This document shows positions 45,951 to 57,990 of a DNA stretch of 64,000 nt, piece after piece (the first letter of the stretch is position 1; each line of letters opens with the position of its first letter). A program made the position numbers and the translations under genes. The notes under the pieces were generated by a model. The model saw only the letters and a list, made by a program, of their open reading frames with translations. It did not search any database and was not told the DNA's origin. The stretch covers positions 39,990,001 through 40,054,000 of the forward strand of contig OY540810.1 in NCBI GenBank assembly GCA_961205875.1, given 5' to 3'. The stretch is from Sialis fuliginosa (Eukaryota; Arthropoda; Insecta; Megaloptera; Sialidae).

Positions 45951-46985
45951 TGTTTCTAACTCGATGCAATAAAAGGATACGGCCTTTTAAAGCGTATTTT
46001 TACTGACTCACTGATCATCAAAACCTATAAAGTACTTTCCGTTGCCCTAGAATCTTGAAATTTGGTACAAATGAAGGTCTTATAGCACAAATAAAGAAAA
46101 TAATCCGAAAATCATAAATTTTTAATTCTACGTGGAATTGTAAACAATAAACCACATATAGTGTTTACCATGTAAAAAACACACGCCTCTGAATTTTTAT
46201 TTTTATTTTGAATTACAAACCAACATTTAAAATATGGTCTTCTGTAAAATATTTTATCGATTTATTTGTTTTCAATATTTACTTTTTCAAAAAGGACAGT
46301 TTAATATTTTTATAATTTATGAATTTTATTAATAAACAATGCAAAACTGAGCTTGCCAATAAGTTTTAGGTATATAATATAATGATATGGAACCTTCAAG
46401 GTTCAAGTTTGTCATTTTTTTCTTTTCAATTGCATTAACGAATCGACAAATTGCAAGTAGGTACAAGTGTTTTTGTTTTTAAAAAATAAACAGTAATGTG
46501 AAACAGTAAAGGTGATTCTTAAATTAATATTATGACAAAATTATTTTAAAGCTCTCGTGATGATTCGTTACTTTTAATCGATGATTAAAACCATCGACAT
46601 TAGCTTAAGCTTTATTTACGTTTACACATCGTCGAATGTAATTTACCTTCCTTAAGAATTTACATTTAAGAGAACTGATTATCCGATCCAGCTGGGAACG
46701 TTGTATAGAAGAGTATTGGTCAATCAGCGCCGGGAACATGTTTTTTCCGCCCCGTTTCAATTTACACAATATACAATAGATTTTATGGAATGAAAGTTGA
46801 GAATCTACTGTAGAAAAAAAAGTCAAATTTTTTTTTTAGTCTTTCGTGATTGTTATCTTCATAACTTTGACTATCTTGGATTCAGTTCCTTGCTAAAATT
46901 TAATAGTACTTCACGTTTCAATTGACATGTCTATGTCGTCTTCAGGAACATCGAGTATGGTCGAAGTTTGAAGTGAAAAAAAAAA

Positions 46986-47048
46986 CAAAACAAGTTTATT
47001 TGAAGAATATATAATATAAATATATATTATATATTATATATATTTATA

Positions 47049-47097
<49 letters not shown>

Positions 47098-47100
47098 TAC
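46986..47100. repeat. AT-dinucleotide microsatellite
   Basis: About 100 bases of nearly pure TA repeat with occasional AAT interruptions. Confidence 0.95.
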
Positions 47101-47224
47101 TCCGATAACTACCAAATCCAGGTGTTTTTCCCACTGGCATTTCAAGAAAATAATAACTAGGCAATTGAAAAAGAAGCTGTCCAAATTTGAAATAGTTCTG
47201 TCTACCAGATTCGAATATCTACAT

Positions 47225-47765
47225 CAGACCTGCACAACATATGTATCAGTAAAAGTTTCATGGTTTTGAGGGGGCTAAATATTGACATTATGGGGTGAGC
47301 TTAGAAAGGTCAATTTGATGAGTTTTCAAGTCACACTTTTCTTTTTCAAATATAAACCTATATTTTTTGTTGCAGATTAGTAATTTAACAATTTTTTTTG
47401 GAACATGAACAAGAAAACTTTCTAGATTTTCCATACTTTTTTTCTCGAAAATTACCTACTACTTTTTATAAATAATCGCGAGGTAAAAAGTACATACTTA
47501 GATTTATGCAAAGATTCTCACAAATTTTTTTTTAATATGTAATTCAATTTTTTTTTTTAATTTAAGAATTTCTTCTTTATAAAAAAGTTGTATAAAAAAA
47601 TTAACAATAAATTTTTAAAATAATTTTCCGAGAATCCTTGCTTACTCCTAAGTACTTTTTTAATTTTATGATTTTTCTTAAAGTTTATAGTTTTCGAGTA
47701 AAAAAATTTCTTTCGGCCCGCACAAGTTTTTCATAATGTATTACATTTAGAGTTGTGCAGGCCTG
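47225..47765. mobile_element. hAT-like MITE, imperfect TSD
   Basis: CAGACCTGCACAAC at the left and CAGGCCTGCACAAC (complement of right) form the TIRs. The flanks ATCTACAT and ATCTAAAC differ at two of eight positions. Its interior aligns with 6650-6790. Confidence 0.6.
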
Positions 47766-48860
47766 ATCTAAACTAACAATAAGTCATGTAAAATCGCATT
47801 TAGAGAAAATACGTTTGTTTAGGATTAATCGATAAAATCACGACTAAACCTAAGTTCAACATACAACCCAACAACTTCTCTCTAAAGAGAGTTCAGTCGA
47901 GTGTCTAAGATAGGCCAAAAGTATATTTACAGTCGCTTCCCCACAGTACGTTAAACCCTTTTGATGATATGGTTAATTACCGGTTCTCGATACTTTTCAA
48001 CTTAAACTACAAATGAGTGATGTGCATCTGAGAAATAAAATTGTATGAGAAAGTATGTTGTTATCTTGTAACTTTTATTTGACTCCCAATAGAGCGTCGA
48101 ATTTGTCAGATCTATGGGTTCCGGACTCAAAGTGTTAATAGTAAACTTTGTATGTAAGTATTTCATCTTATTATACTATTATAGAGATTACATCAAACAC
48201 CAAAGTCTAAGAGGATTAAATAATTATTATACCAACCTTATATGTTTACTTTATTCAAATGTATAACATATTATCATATTTTAATTTTAATTAATAGTAC
48301 AGGCAATGAAGGGAAAAATTGCCCTGTTTTTGGAACAAATTCGGAGTGGAATGAAATTTGGTACCCATATAGTATACATAATAGTACGTCTGTACACAAA
48401 AGTCCCCATCCATAGGCCTTGTGGAAAAAAAATTACAGCCGTTTGAAATTTAATTTAGTTTTTATTGAATAACTTCAAGACAAATAAAGATACCGAGACG
48501 TGCCTTACATTAAAATTTTCAAAAATATTTGCTTTACAACTTTATTTCAAAATTTTCTCCAACGTATCTACATAGATTGCTGAAAAATCGCCGTGAATCT
48601 GAAAACTAAGTGCGTTTAATCAAAAAAATATGTTTAAATGGATTTTTAAGATCTTAAAACTGATAATCGAGACAAATGTCCTCTATAAAAGTTGTAGAGA
48701 ATAAAATTTTACAATTTTTTTTGTAAGGTACAACATTCGATGTGTAAATTTTTGTTAGATATTTCTATTTTAAAAAGTCAAAAAAACAAATTTTAATTTA
48801 TAAAATCGTATAAATAGCATGCTATGAAAATTAGCATTACATAAGAAAATAACATATTGG
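47766..48860. other. Unassigned stretch
   Basis: Moderately AT-rich with no delimited repeat. The wording around 48300-48720 (AATTCGGAGTGGAATGAAAT, AAGTTGTAGAGAATAAAATT) resembles an old dispersed repeat, but no second copy lies in the window. Confidence 0.4.
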
Positions 48861-49548
48861 CAGGGCCGGCCGAACGGCCAGGCGACCCAGGCGACAGCCT
48901 GGGGCGCTAATTTCGTGGGGGCGCCAATTATTTTAAACTTTTTTTCTATGTTCTGTTCTAGGGCGCCAAATTTAAGCTATATATATTTTTTGAATAATAG
49001 TTTTGATTTTTTCTGCAAAATAATTCATTTTACTTAATAAAATGCTTAATATCAAAAATAAATTATTTATTAAACATTTTTTTACAAAACTTGAAAAGCA
49101 CAGTGCCAAATCTGTGGGTGGCTTTGCTAATTCTTGTAACAATTCCGGTTAGTGTAGCTAGTGGTGAAAGAAGTTTTAGTAAATTAAAATAATTCATAAA
49201 AACTTATTTGCAATCGGCTATGATAGAAGATAGGTTGAATAATTTGGCTATTCTTTCAATTGAAAATAAGGTTGTAGCAAACCTCAATTTTGAGACAGCA
49301 ATCGATAATTTTGCAGATATAAAAGCCAGGAAGAAATCTTTTATATAATTTTAGTTATATTATATATTATTTATCAATTATATGTTATATTATATTATTA
49401 TATTACACTAATGAATTAATAACAAGATAATTTTCTCACGCTTTTTTTTTTTTTTTGTGCGGATAATTTTTAATGATCGTCACTGTGGCGGTGGAAAGGG
49501 GGGGGGGCGTCAAAAGAAATCTCGCCTGGGGCGCCAGAATCGCAAAGG
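48861..49548 (+). mobile_element. hAT-type element with transposase remnant, 3' end truncated
   Basis: It starts CAGGGCCGGCCGAACGGCC, a hAT-like terminus. Near the other end, GGCGCCAGAATCGCAAAGGC resembles the subterminal part of the element at 17664-18259, but the last bases, expected to be complementary to the start, are missing. The interior holds the end of a hAT transposase. This is a deletion derivative that has lost one terminus. Confidence 0.7.
49082..49348 (+). pseudogene. hAT transposase C-terminal dimerisation domain, one stop
   Basis: The frame reads VPNLWVALLILVTIPVSVA, then SGERSFSKLK, then a TAA stop at 49190-49192. It resumes in the same frame as FIKTYLQSAMIEDRLNNLA and LSIEN, ending at TAA 49346-49348. 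The SGERSFSKLK block followed by a RLNNLAILSIE block is the hAT C-terminal dimerisation region, in a lineage close to the TTF/ZMYM-type hAT transposases. Only one disabling change is visible in about 88 codons, so the copy is not very old. The catalytic core is missing. No ATG start belongs to it; it is an internal fragment. Confidence 0.85.
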
Positions 49549-49629
49549 CTAAAAAATATTGTACATTTTTGCTAATAGATACCTCTGAAAACATTGTTCA
49601 CGAATGTTAACAAGATGCAATTAAGGGTT

Positions 49630-50361
49630 AAGAGCATCACGCACTTAAAGACCTTCGCGTGCTACTTCCCTTTTTAAAAACAAGTTAAAACTAAAAAAAC
49701 AAATAAAAACTCATACGCTAACAAAGAAGTAAATTGAATAGTTAATATCTCAGCTTGGCGCGATCGAAGAGACTCCAGTTTTTTTTTTAAATGTAGCTTA
49801 CACTATTATCTTTAAGAGCATCACGCACTTAAAGACCTTCGCGTGCTCCTTCCCTTTTTAAAAACAAGTTAAAACTAAAAAAACAAATTAAAACTCATAC
49901 GCTAACAAAGAAGTAAATTGAATAGTTAATATCTCAGCTTGGCGCGATCGAAGAGACTCCAGTTTTTTTTTAAAATGTAGCTTACACTATTATCTTTAAG
50001 AGCATCACGCACTTAAAGACCTTCGCGTGCTCCTTCCCTTTTTAAAAACAAGTTAAAACTAAAAAAACAAATTAAAACTCATACGCTAACAAAGAAGTAA
50101 ATTGAATAGTTAATATCTCAGCTTGGCGCGATCGAAGAGACTCCAGTTTTTTTTTTAAATGTAGCTTACACTATTATCTTTAAGAGCATCACGCACTTAA
50201 AGACCTTCGCGTGCTCCTTCCCTTTTTAAAAACAAGTTAAAACAAAAAAAACAAATTAAAACTCATACGCTAACAAAGAAGTAAATTGAATAGTTAATAT
50301 CTCAGCTTGGCGCGATCGAAGAGACTCCAGTTTTTTTTTAAAATGTAGCTTACACTATTTC
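49630..50361 (+). repeat. Four-copy tandem array, 184-bp unit
   Basis: AAGAGCATCACGCACTTAAA begins units at 49630, 49814, 49998 and 50182: exact 184-bp spacing. Units differ at only a few positions (for example CTACTTCC against CTCCTTCC). Each includes GGCGCGATCGAAGAGACTCC. High identity points to recent amplification or gene conversion. Confidence 0.95.
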
Positions 50362-50504
50362 TAATTTTTGAATAAAAATATCAACAAATTTTATTATCCC
50401 TTTCCGTTCTTTGCCAAGGGTTAAAAGGGTTCAAAAAAATATCCCTTAATTTTTTATTAACTTATCAATTTTTTTAAGGATTGTATATTCTAAATCAAGT
50501 CAGT

Positions 50505-51099
50505 CAGCGGCGTAGTTAGGGGGTGGGTAGGGGGACGGGGCGGTCCGACCCGGGTGACAACCTGAAGGGGTAACACCTGTCTTATTTATTAAAAAATAAA
50601 GCCTATTTACCCATAGACATAGAGCATGGATCTGATTCGAAAACAGAGCCGTGTCGAAAGAAATAGATGAAAAATGATTTTATCCTTATTTAATAATTCA
50701 TTTATTTTATTCTTATTAGAAAAAGAGATAGATGTATCCCGAAAAAATGGTGTAATATTTTTTCAAAACAGTGAGATGCGCGGTCCGTGCTCTATGTCTA
50801 TGGTACCTATAATATTTACCTCTTTTTTGGTTATTAAAAGCTTCCAATGGGAAAAATGTCTAATAAATTAAGTGAATTGACTTTTTTAATTATTGATAGT
50901 CTATAAAGGTGATGACCATCCAATTTATTTAAAAAATAGATCCCACTGATATTTTTATGTCATTAAAAATTCACAGGGGGTGACGCCCGCTTAATGTGCA
51001 AAAAAAATACTATTGACTTTTTTCGGGGGGAGTGGGTGAAGCTATCGATTTACTCTCCGAGTTTCACCCCCCCCCCCCCCGCCCCTAGCGACGCCACTG
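50505..51099. mobile_element. Nested element with CAGCGGCG/CAGTGGCG tips
   Basis: CAGCGGCGTAGTTAGGGG at the left and CAGTGGCGTCGCTAGGGG (complement of right) are hAT-like tips. No clear 8-bp duplication. It carries the MITE at 50611-50803. Confidence 0.65.
50611..50803. mobile_element. 193-bp MITE, TSD TAC, third nesting level
   Basis: CCATAGACATAGAGCA is present at both ends in inverted orientation; TAC flanks both sides. Confidence 0.7.
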
Positions 51100-51721
51100 C
51101 CAAGGGCCTCTTTATAACATTTGCTACGGACCCCGCGCTTGCTTAATCCGGCCCTGAGTCAATTAATTATTTAGTTCAAGTAAAATTTACTTACTTTCAA
51201 TAAATATGATACAAATAATTTGAGTTATTTGTATCCATTAATTTTTTTCAGTGTAATAACATCAGAGGGCGTACATAAAAATATTTTGTTCGTGAAGAAA
51301 AATTATTATTTGACTTGTTGAACAAGTTATAATGTATTAAATCTGTACATATAGATATTTTGAATATGAGATCGTGTATAAACGACCTTATATTTCCAAT
51401 ACAAGGGTACACAACAACAACAGCAACACAAGTTACCTACAGTATTCATATTTGATTGACGATGTGACCGTATTCCAAACGTACTTGTGCCATTTCATAC
51501 CGTGGTTAATTATAACAACTGTGCTAATCGGTTATTTCAACTAATTTATTTATATGTACACCTGTCACTTTGTACATACTCGCACGTCTCGTACATTTAT
51601 ATAAATATACATATGTATATTACATGCACAATGAACGTGTATGGATATTTAAAAAAAAGTGGACATATTCAAATAGCCAAATGAATCAAATTACGCATAA
51701 GTAGTATATTATTTTATATTT

Positions 51722-52490
51722 TTACTATCTTATACCATGTATATGAAATATACGTATAAGTAAGTATAGTGAAGCCGATTTTTTTCGAACTCCGGATTTT
51801 GACGGAGTTATCTATTTTGACCTTCCCTGAATCCATTCTAACTATTTTCGCCATGATGTCTGTGTGTCCGTCTGTCCGTCTGTCTGTCTGTCTGTAAGCG
51901 CTGTAACTCAAATACGACAAATCGTAGAGGGGTGATATTTCATATTTAAGATTAATTTTTGGCTGGGAAGAAAACGTCCTATTTTTTGAAAACGATCCTT
52001 CAACCGGATACGGATCTTTACCTACGTCGATTTTTTTATTTTTCGAATTACTCTGAAACAGTGCGAAATAGAGAAAAATGGTCAATGTAGGCATTATCTA
52101 TATCTATAATTTATGTTCTATTCATTTTTTTGTAAAAACGAATTTTTGAAAAAAAAAATTTATTATAATTCAAATGGTTCATAACAGAAATGTATGGGGA
52201 ATAAATTATAGATAATAACATACTCGACATTTTTTATCTAAAACATTTTTTTCTTATTTCAAAAATAATTCAAAAATCCAAAAATTTACAAGAGTAAACA
52301 TCCGTTTTCAGTTATTACGTTAAAAAAACCACTTGTTATATAAATATAAAATTATTCATTTTGTTCTTTCTTATTAGTTTGTTAGAAATGTTTTAATAAA
52401 CAAAGAATCACGTATACAATTCACTGTTAGGTTAGGTTTGGTTAGGTATAAGAAAGTCCCGTGGTTCCCAAGGCAGATATTTTTCATATA
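51722..52490 (+). repeat. Dispersed repeat B, copy 1
   Basis: Aligns with 56644-57990 (without its nested MITE): TTTTGACCTTCCC, CGCCATGATGT, a GTCCGTCTGTC microsatellite, AAGCGCTGTAACTCAAATAC, and an end at GGCAGATATTT. The 126-codon minus-strand frame across it is repeat-derived (QTDRRTDGHTD), not a gene. Confidence 0.7.
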
Positions 52491-53226
52491 TAAATAAGTA
52501 TTAACAATTTTTTTTAAATTCAACAATTGATTTGCTGCACTGGAAATGAGGAAGTATTTCTATAGTTATATTAATTAGCTTATAATTCAATTTATATTAT
52601 AAATGATATATAATAGAGTTCTGTAGCCATTCTCACTAACACTCTTCAACTAACATTCTCTACTTGATTATACGTATCAAGAGCTATTTCACGTTGACGA
52701 AAGATGTAATCTCTTTAAAAATGTACGTGCTCGGTGTTCTTGTGACGATTTATAAAAAAGAGTTACTTATTTCTCTATAATTTGCTACAGCGTTCATTAT
52801 AATTTTCATTAAAAGTACTAAAATTCAGACTTTTTACATCGATAGTTTAGAAATTAGAGAGGGGAGGGGGTCTGATAAGAAGTCTGTGGAAGAACAATCA
52901 AAAAAATATTTTTTCAAAAATCATTTCTGTTTTTAGATTATTAATTTATGTCCGTATATCAAATTTGTGTGACATACAGACAAATAGTCAGACAGTCGGA
53001 TAGAATAGAGTGAAACAATAAGGGTTCATAGTTTTCTGCGGAACCCTAAAAATATCTTACAAAATGATAAATATTACCTAAACGAATTGAAAATGTTAAA
53101 TATTCGAAACTGAATTGTTCAATTCACACAAAAACACTTCGCAATTTCCGACTCAACCGAATCAAGTTGTTTATGTCAACATGATTGTCATAACCACTGG
53201 TATATCTACTACAGTGCCGGCCCAAC

Positions 53227-53712
53227 TAGAGCTGGGCGCGTGAGTAATTTTTGCTCACGATCACGCACGTTTCCCGAGAGAAAATTTTTTAGTCGCGCCA
53301 GCTAGTATAAAAGTATTCACGATCACGCACGCTCACGAATCCTATTTTTTTACTCACGCCCGATCACGCACGGCGGATCACGCTCGATAAAAATTAATGT
53401 TTTTACGTGCAATATTGTGTTTATCTTATTATTCAAATTATTTCTTCTAAACTTCTTTTCTAGTACAACTAAAGTAGCAAACAAAACAATTAGAAAATAA
53501 AGCTACAATGCATTTTGTTGAGTTGGCAATACTGAAATGCTTCTAAAAATGACATTTGTTTTTTTAGTATTTTGTAATGTCAAAATTCGTTTTAAACAAT
53601 ATAATATGAATGCATTATTAGTTCAAAATATACTCACGGACTCACGCACGACAAAAATGTACTCACGCACGGTTGTTTTAATTTGACTCACGATCACGCA
53701 CGCCCAGCTCTA
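53227..53712. mobile_element. hAT MITE, TSD GGCCCAAC, TCACGATCACGCACG clusters
   Basis: TAGAGCTGGGCG and its complement are flanked by perfect GGCCCAAC (53219-53226, 53713-53720). TCACGATCACGCACG or close variants recur near both ends (about 53257, 53319, 53361, 53640, 53660, 53690), as expected for subterminal transposase-binding sites. Confidence 0.92.
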
Positions 53713-53843
53713 GGCCCAACTACCGTTTGGCCTAGAAAATGAAAAATTGCTAATGATTACAAAATAATAAGTACTACAACACAAAATATATAAATGAAAT
53801 AATTGTCAAATTTGAAACAATGTAAAACAGTTGCTATGATAAT

Positions 53844-54466
53844 TAATGACCGACCGAAACTGATTTTTGAGCCGAAACCGAAACCGAAACTTAAAAAAAA
53901 ATTTGAAACAAGTTTTTTATTTATGTTAAGTTAGGAAAAATAATATAGATATAAAATAATTTAAATCCGCTTAAAAATTCAACATTAATAGCTTAAAACG
54001 TTAAAACTAAACTCAAAGCAACTACATATTTATATGTAGTATAATTTATTAAGAATCAATTATTATTGCAACATCAATAAAGTTGTATAAAATATCTTTT
54101 TCATAGATAAAAAAACATTAATTCTGCACAAGGAACATAAAATTACTAGAAATCAGTGGAATCACACTTATTTGGCATATATTTTAGAAATATCTATAAC
54201 TTTTATAGATATTTCTAGAATATATGTATATGCCAAATAAATGTATGTAATTATTTCATTTTTCTGAGGACCTAACTAGCTGATACATGCGTTACACGCC
54301 AAGACGCCAAGTATTCGGGCGGACGTACGAATCGAGTCGAGTACAGCCGAGCGCTCGGCGAAACGTGAAAACACAGTTTCGGCACGGCCAAAAGTTATGG
54401 CCATTGTTTGGCCGAAACCGAAACATGGCCGAAACTGGCCGAAACCGAACCTTCGGTCGGTCATTA
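53844..54466. mobile_element. hAT MITE, TSD ATGATAAT, CCGAAAC repeats
   Basis: TAATGACCGACCG and its complement are flanked by ATGATAAT (53836-53843, 54467-54474). Copies of the host repeat at 19031 and 38450 show the empty site with one ATGATAAT-like sequence. GCCGAAACCGAAAC repeats occupy both ends. A 70-base hairpin lies at about 54171-54240. Frames here are chance. Confidence 0.92.
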
Positions 54467-54697
54467 ATGATAATATAATAATTAATAAATAAATTATACA
54501 ATTACAATTAGTTTAAATGTCCACCATTTTGACACCTATTGGCCGATTGTCATCAAAACACGCTGTAAGACAGTTAAATGTATAAAGATTAATATTCAGA
54601 AATGGTAGTAATCAAATATCAACACATATTTCTAATTCAGTACATTTAACTAAAAAATAGTCATTACTGGGATCATATTCATGACTGGTGCCACTAC

Positions 54698-56142
54698 CTT
54701 ACTACATTATTGAGTATACTTATAGTCATATAATCTAATTTATGTATATTTTAAAATACAAAAGAAAACTTTGTACAATATAAGTGCTACTATAAACCAA
54801 TTTTCACTATCTTGAAGAAGTAGCTCAGCATCTAAGTGCACAATTTTCTTCTACCCATTTCTTAGATAAAGTCCTTTTAAATATACAAATGAAAATAATT
54901 GCATTACTTGTGCTTTATACTTCTAATAAAATATTTCAATTGAAGAAAATAATGTACTATGACCAATTAATGATTAAATATTGAATATTTTCTATGACCT
55001 TTTTAATTAAGAGTTATGTTCTTTTTACGTTGCAATAACATGCATTTTCGCATTCAAACAGTGAAAATAATCAAATACGTTTTAAATGTTTTACAGCGTC
55101 CTCAAAAAAGTATCAAAAAATGATGGGAACAATAATACTTGACTAATGTGTGTTACAATTTACGGTATTTAATTTTAAATCCTCATTAATAAAAATTAAC
55201 GTCGCATGAATTTAGAATTCGTCAGTAAAATTTTTACAAATTTGCAAATTCCGACCTTCTTGCAACAAACTCATTTACATCGTGCGTCTGTGATCATACG
55301 TTCATGCGTCTTTGTTTAATAGTATATTATACCACAAGGCAATAATGATAGCTATTATTACTCCCGTAGCGGCGAGGGAGAAGAAATTCCGAGGTAATAA
55401 TTGCCATTATTGCGAGTAGTATACTGTACTTTATCCACGACTATTTGAATTACTTTCATAAAATACAACTGAATACAAGGAATGCAAGCTTCAACAAAAC
55501 GTCATGTAGAAATGAATATGAATAATGATAAAAAAGGAAACACTTACACATCAACATTTCACTTTTAAAATACTGTTCACACTCGCGAAGAGGTTTTATA
55601 GTCTTTTTCACTACTTCGTACTATAATTTTTGTAAAGAATAAAAAATTACAATAAACTCGCTGTGATATCACACAGCTGTGAAAGTATATGTCAAACGTT
55701 AGTTCCGCAAACAGCCACTAGGGAAATTATCTTGTACCAATATTAGCTTCTATCGCATTTTTCGCATGTAATCACCGATACGTTTCACTCATTTTAATAG
55801 ACTTTAGAGTTTGTGTATTTTGTTTCCATAGTATTTTTAATTTGAATAATTGTGATTGGTGCACAAGCGGGTATAATGCAAGGTTAGTAAAGTACAAGGT
55901 TGCCTCATAACTCTGTACGGGGAGTGGCATGAGACGGGAGATTGCGTCATCGTGAGGAACTCTTTGACATTATAAATGGCTGTCAAAATGTAAAAATAAA
56001 ATTATTATAAAAATTCGCGAATTTTTAATTGTGTTTTTTAGTAAACATTTCATTGAATCAAAAAAAAAACAATTAATTTAATTTCAGAATATAGCGAGTT
56101 TTATCATCGATAGTTTATTTATAAATAAATTAATAAAATATC
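54698..56142. other. Unassigned stretch
   Basis: Apart from the palindrome at 55341-55415, nothing is delimited. A GC-richer patch at 55880-55990 (GGGGAGTGGCATGAGACGGG) has no recognised function. Confidence 0.4.
55341..55415. repeat. Short imperfect palindrome
   Basis: CAATAATGATAGCTATTATT and the complement of AATAATTGCCATTATTG flank a GC-richer centre (CCCGTAGCGGCGAGGGAG). No target duplication identified. Confidence 0.5.
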
Positions 56143-56146
56143 TTAA

Positions 56147-56573
56147 AGGCTTGTTTACACGGAGCCAGTAATTTAGTAGTTTAGTCAAGTGACAAGTAAT
56201 TTTATACGTGTAAACAGCAAGGCAAGTCGAAAATCAAGTTAAGTAGTAACTAAACGGTTTAGTGATTTAGTGGACAGTAGAATAGAATATATTCTATTTT
56301 TCGGTTTAGTAGCGGTTGCAAATGGCCGCCAGTGCTGTCAAAATATATAAGTATTATTTATTCGCGATATATATTTATTGTTATTATTACTAGTGAAGCT
56401 GATTCATTGTAAGTTATTATTATATTTATTATATTAGTTCAAACAAAGATCAGATCAAAAATCCTTCACTAAATACTTGCCAACATGTAAATGCACTATC
56501 TTTACCTTAACGATTTAGTTGACTACTTGTCACTTTACTAAACACTAAATTACTGGCTCTGTGTAAACAAGCC
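56147..56573. mobile_element. TTAA-flanked MITE, TIR of about 50 bp
   Basis: GGCTTGTTTACACGGAGCCA is mirrored at the right, followed by GTAATTTAGT in both arms. TTAA at 56143-56146 and 56574-56577 suggests piggyBac-type mobilisation, though a TA target cannot be excluded. Confidence 0.8.
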
Positions 56574-56643
56574 TTAATTATCGATTTTTACTTATACATA
56601 CGTTAAGTAGGTACGTACTGTTGGCCTATTATTTAACATTTTT

Positions 56644-57990
56644 ACTTTCTTATACCCATGTATATGAAATATATGTATGTATTATGTACAGTCGCCTGTA
56701 GAACTCGTCTGGCACCCTAAAGGCTAGAATCGCTTACAACAGATTCCAAATTTAAAGACAAACATCATCGGTTATCTTTTTCTATCAAGTTTAATATATT
56801 TAAATACTAAAATTCGGAATATCAAATATTTATTGCCACAAAATTTACGTATACAATTTTCAATAGATTACATAATAACTGAATTGCACAAATATATATG
56901 AGTACCTATTATAAACGAAGAGTAGTTCTTTATCTAGCAAATGAATTTCAAAATATCTGTCTTTGTTTGATACATGGAGAAATGATTTAAATATTATAAT
57001 TGCACAAATGGGAGGAGCCTACTAAGTTTGTGATAAACGAAAATGAATACAAACTGCAAGACCATTAATGCAGGTGACTGTACATATGTATAGTATAAGT
57101 ATTAAGTATTGTTAAACCGATTTTTTTCGAAATCCGGATTTTGATAGAATTATCCATTTTGACCTTCCCAGAATCCATTCTGACTATTTTCGCCATGATG
57201 TATGTGTGTCCGTCTGTCTGTAAGCGCTGTAACTCAAATACGACAAATCGTAAAAGGGTGAAATGTTATATTTACGATTAATTTTTGTCGGGGAAAAAAA
57301 CGTATTATTTTTAAAAACGATCTTTCAACCGAATACGAATGTTTACCTATGTACGTCGATATTTGAATTTTTCGAATTAATTTGAAACAGTGCGAATTAG
57401 TTAAAAATTGTAGGTAATATTATCTATAATTTATATTCTATTCATTTTTTCGAAAAAAAATTGTTTTCAATTATTATAATTCAAATGGTTCATAACAGAG
57501 AAGAAATATCTGCCATGAGTGTCATGGAACTTTCTTATACGTATTACAGAGATTGAACAGTATGCGTGTTTGCCATAGGTACCATGGGATTTTCTTATAC
57601 GTAATACTGAGAGTGAACAGTGGGTGATTCTAAATAATTATTTTTAAAAATTCGTTCTGACTAAATCATGAATGTTGGAAAAAAATGTATTGAAAATAAA
57701 TTATAGATAATAACATACTCGACATTTTTTATCTAAAATATTTTTTTCTTATTTCAAAAATTATTCAAAAATTCAAAAATTGACAAGAGTAAACATCCGT
57801 TTCCGGTTTAGTAAATACATTCAAAAAATTTCATTTGATACATGTAGAGAATATTATTATCTATAATTTATGCCCCATTCATTTTTATTGGTTTGTCAGA
57901 AATGTTTTCTAATAAAATAAGAATCGCATGCACTGTTCACTGTCAGTATTACGTATAAGAAAGTCCCGTGGCTCCCATGGCAGATATTTA
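56644..57990 (+). repeat. Dispersed repeat B, copy 2, interrupted
   Basis: Parallel to 51722-52490. TTCTTATACGTATTACAGAG-type subrepeats occur at 57530-57620, with the complement at 57935-57990. The MITE 56699-57080 is inserted near its start. Confidence 0.65.
56699..57080. mobile_element. TA-flanked MITE, short form of 23296-24086
   Basis: CAGTCGCCTG at the left and CAGTCACCTGCA (complement of right), TA on both sides. It is the inverted counterpart of 23296-24086 without the central about 380 bases. Confidence 0.8.

Larger units (their letters stand above)
50362..51156 (+). mobile_element. Composite: 5'-truncated hAT MITE carrying nested elements
   Basis: 50362-50436 and 51100-51156 match the right part of the hAT MITE at 7505-8190 (landmarks TTTGCCAAGGGTTAAAAGGG and CTTGCTTAATCCGGCCCTG). 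The left terminus is missing; the tandem array abuts it. GCCAAGGG is present on both sides of the internal insertion. Confidence 0.75.
53211..54697 (+). repeat. Dispersed TA-type repeat family, copy 4, with two hAT insertions
   Basis: The family sequence is recognisable at 53727-53843 and 54467-54697. Comparison with copies 2 and 3 shows the uninterrupted form and fixes both edges of the 53844-54466 insertion. Confidence 0.65.

Noticed and set aside
46605-46826. 73-codon minus-strand frame
   Set aside because: No motif, no start context, no neighbours; kept out because chance frames of this length are common in this window.
49630-50361. CRISPR-like array
   Set aside because: The repeats are contiguous 184-bp units without short repeat and unique spacer structure; the context is eukaryotic.
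51714-52094. 126-codon minus-strand open frame
   Set aside because: It lies across dispersed repeat B; its QTDRRTDGHTD centre is a translated GTCTGTCC microsatellite and the second copy (57100 onward) does not keep the frame.
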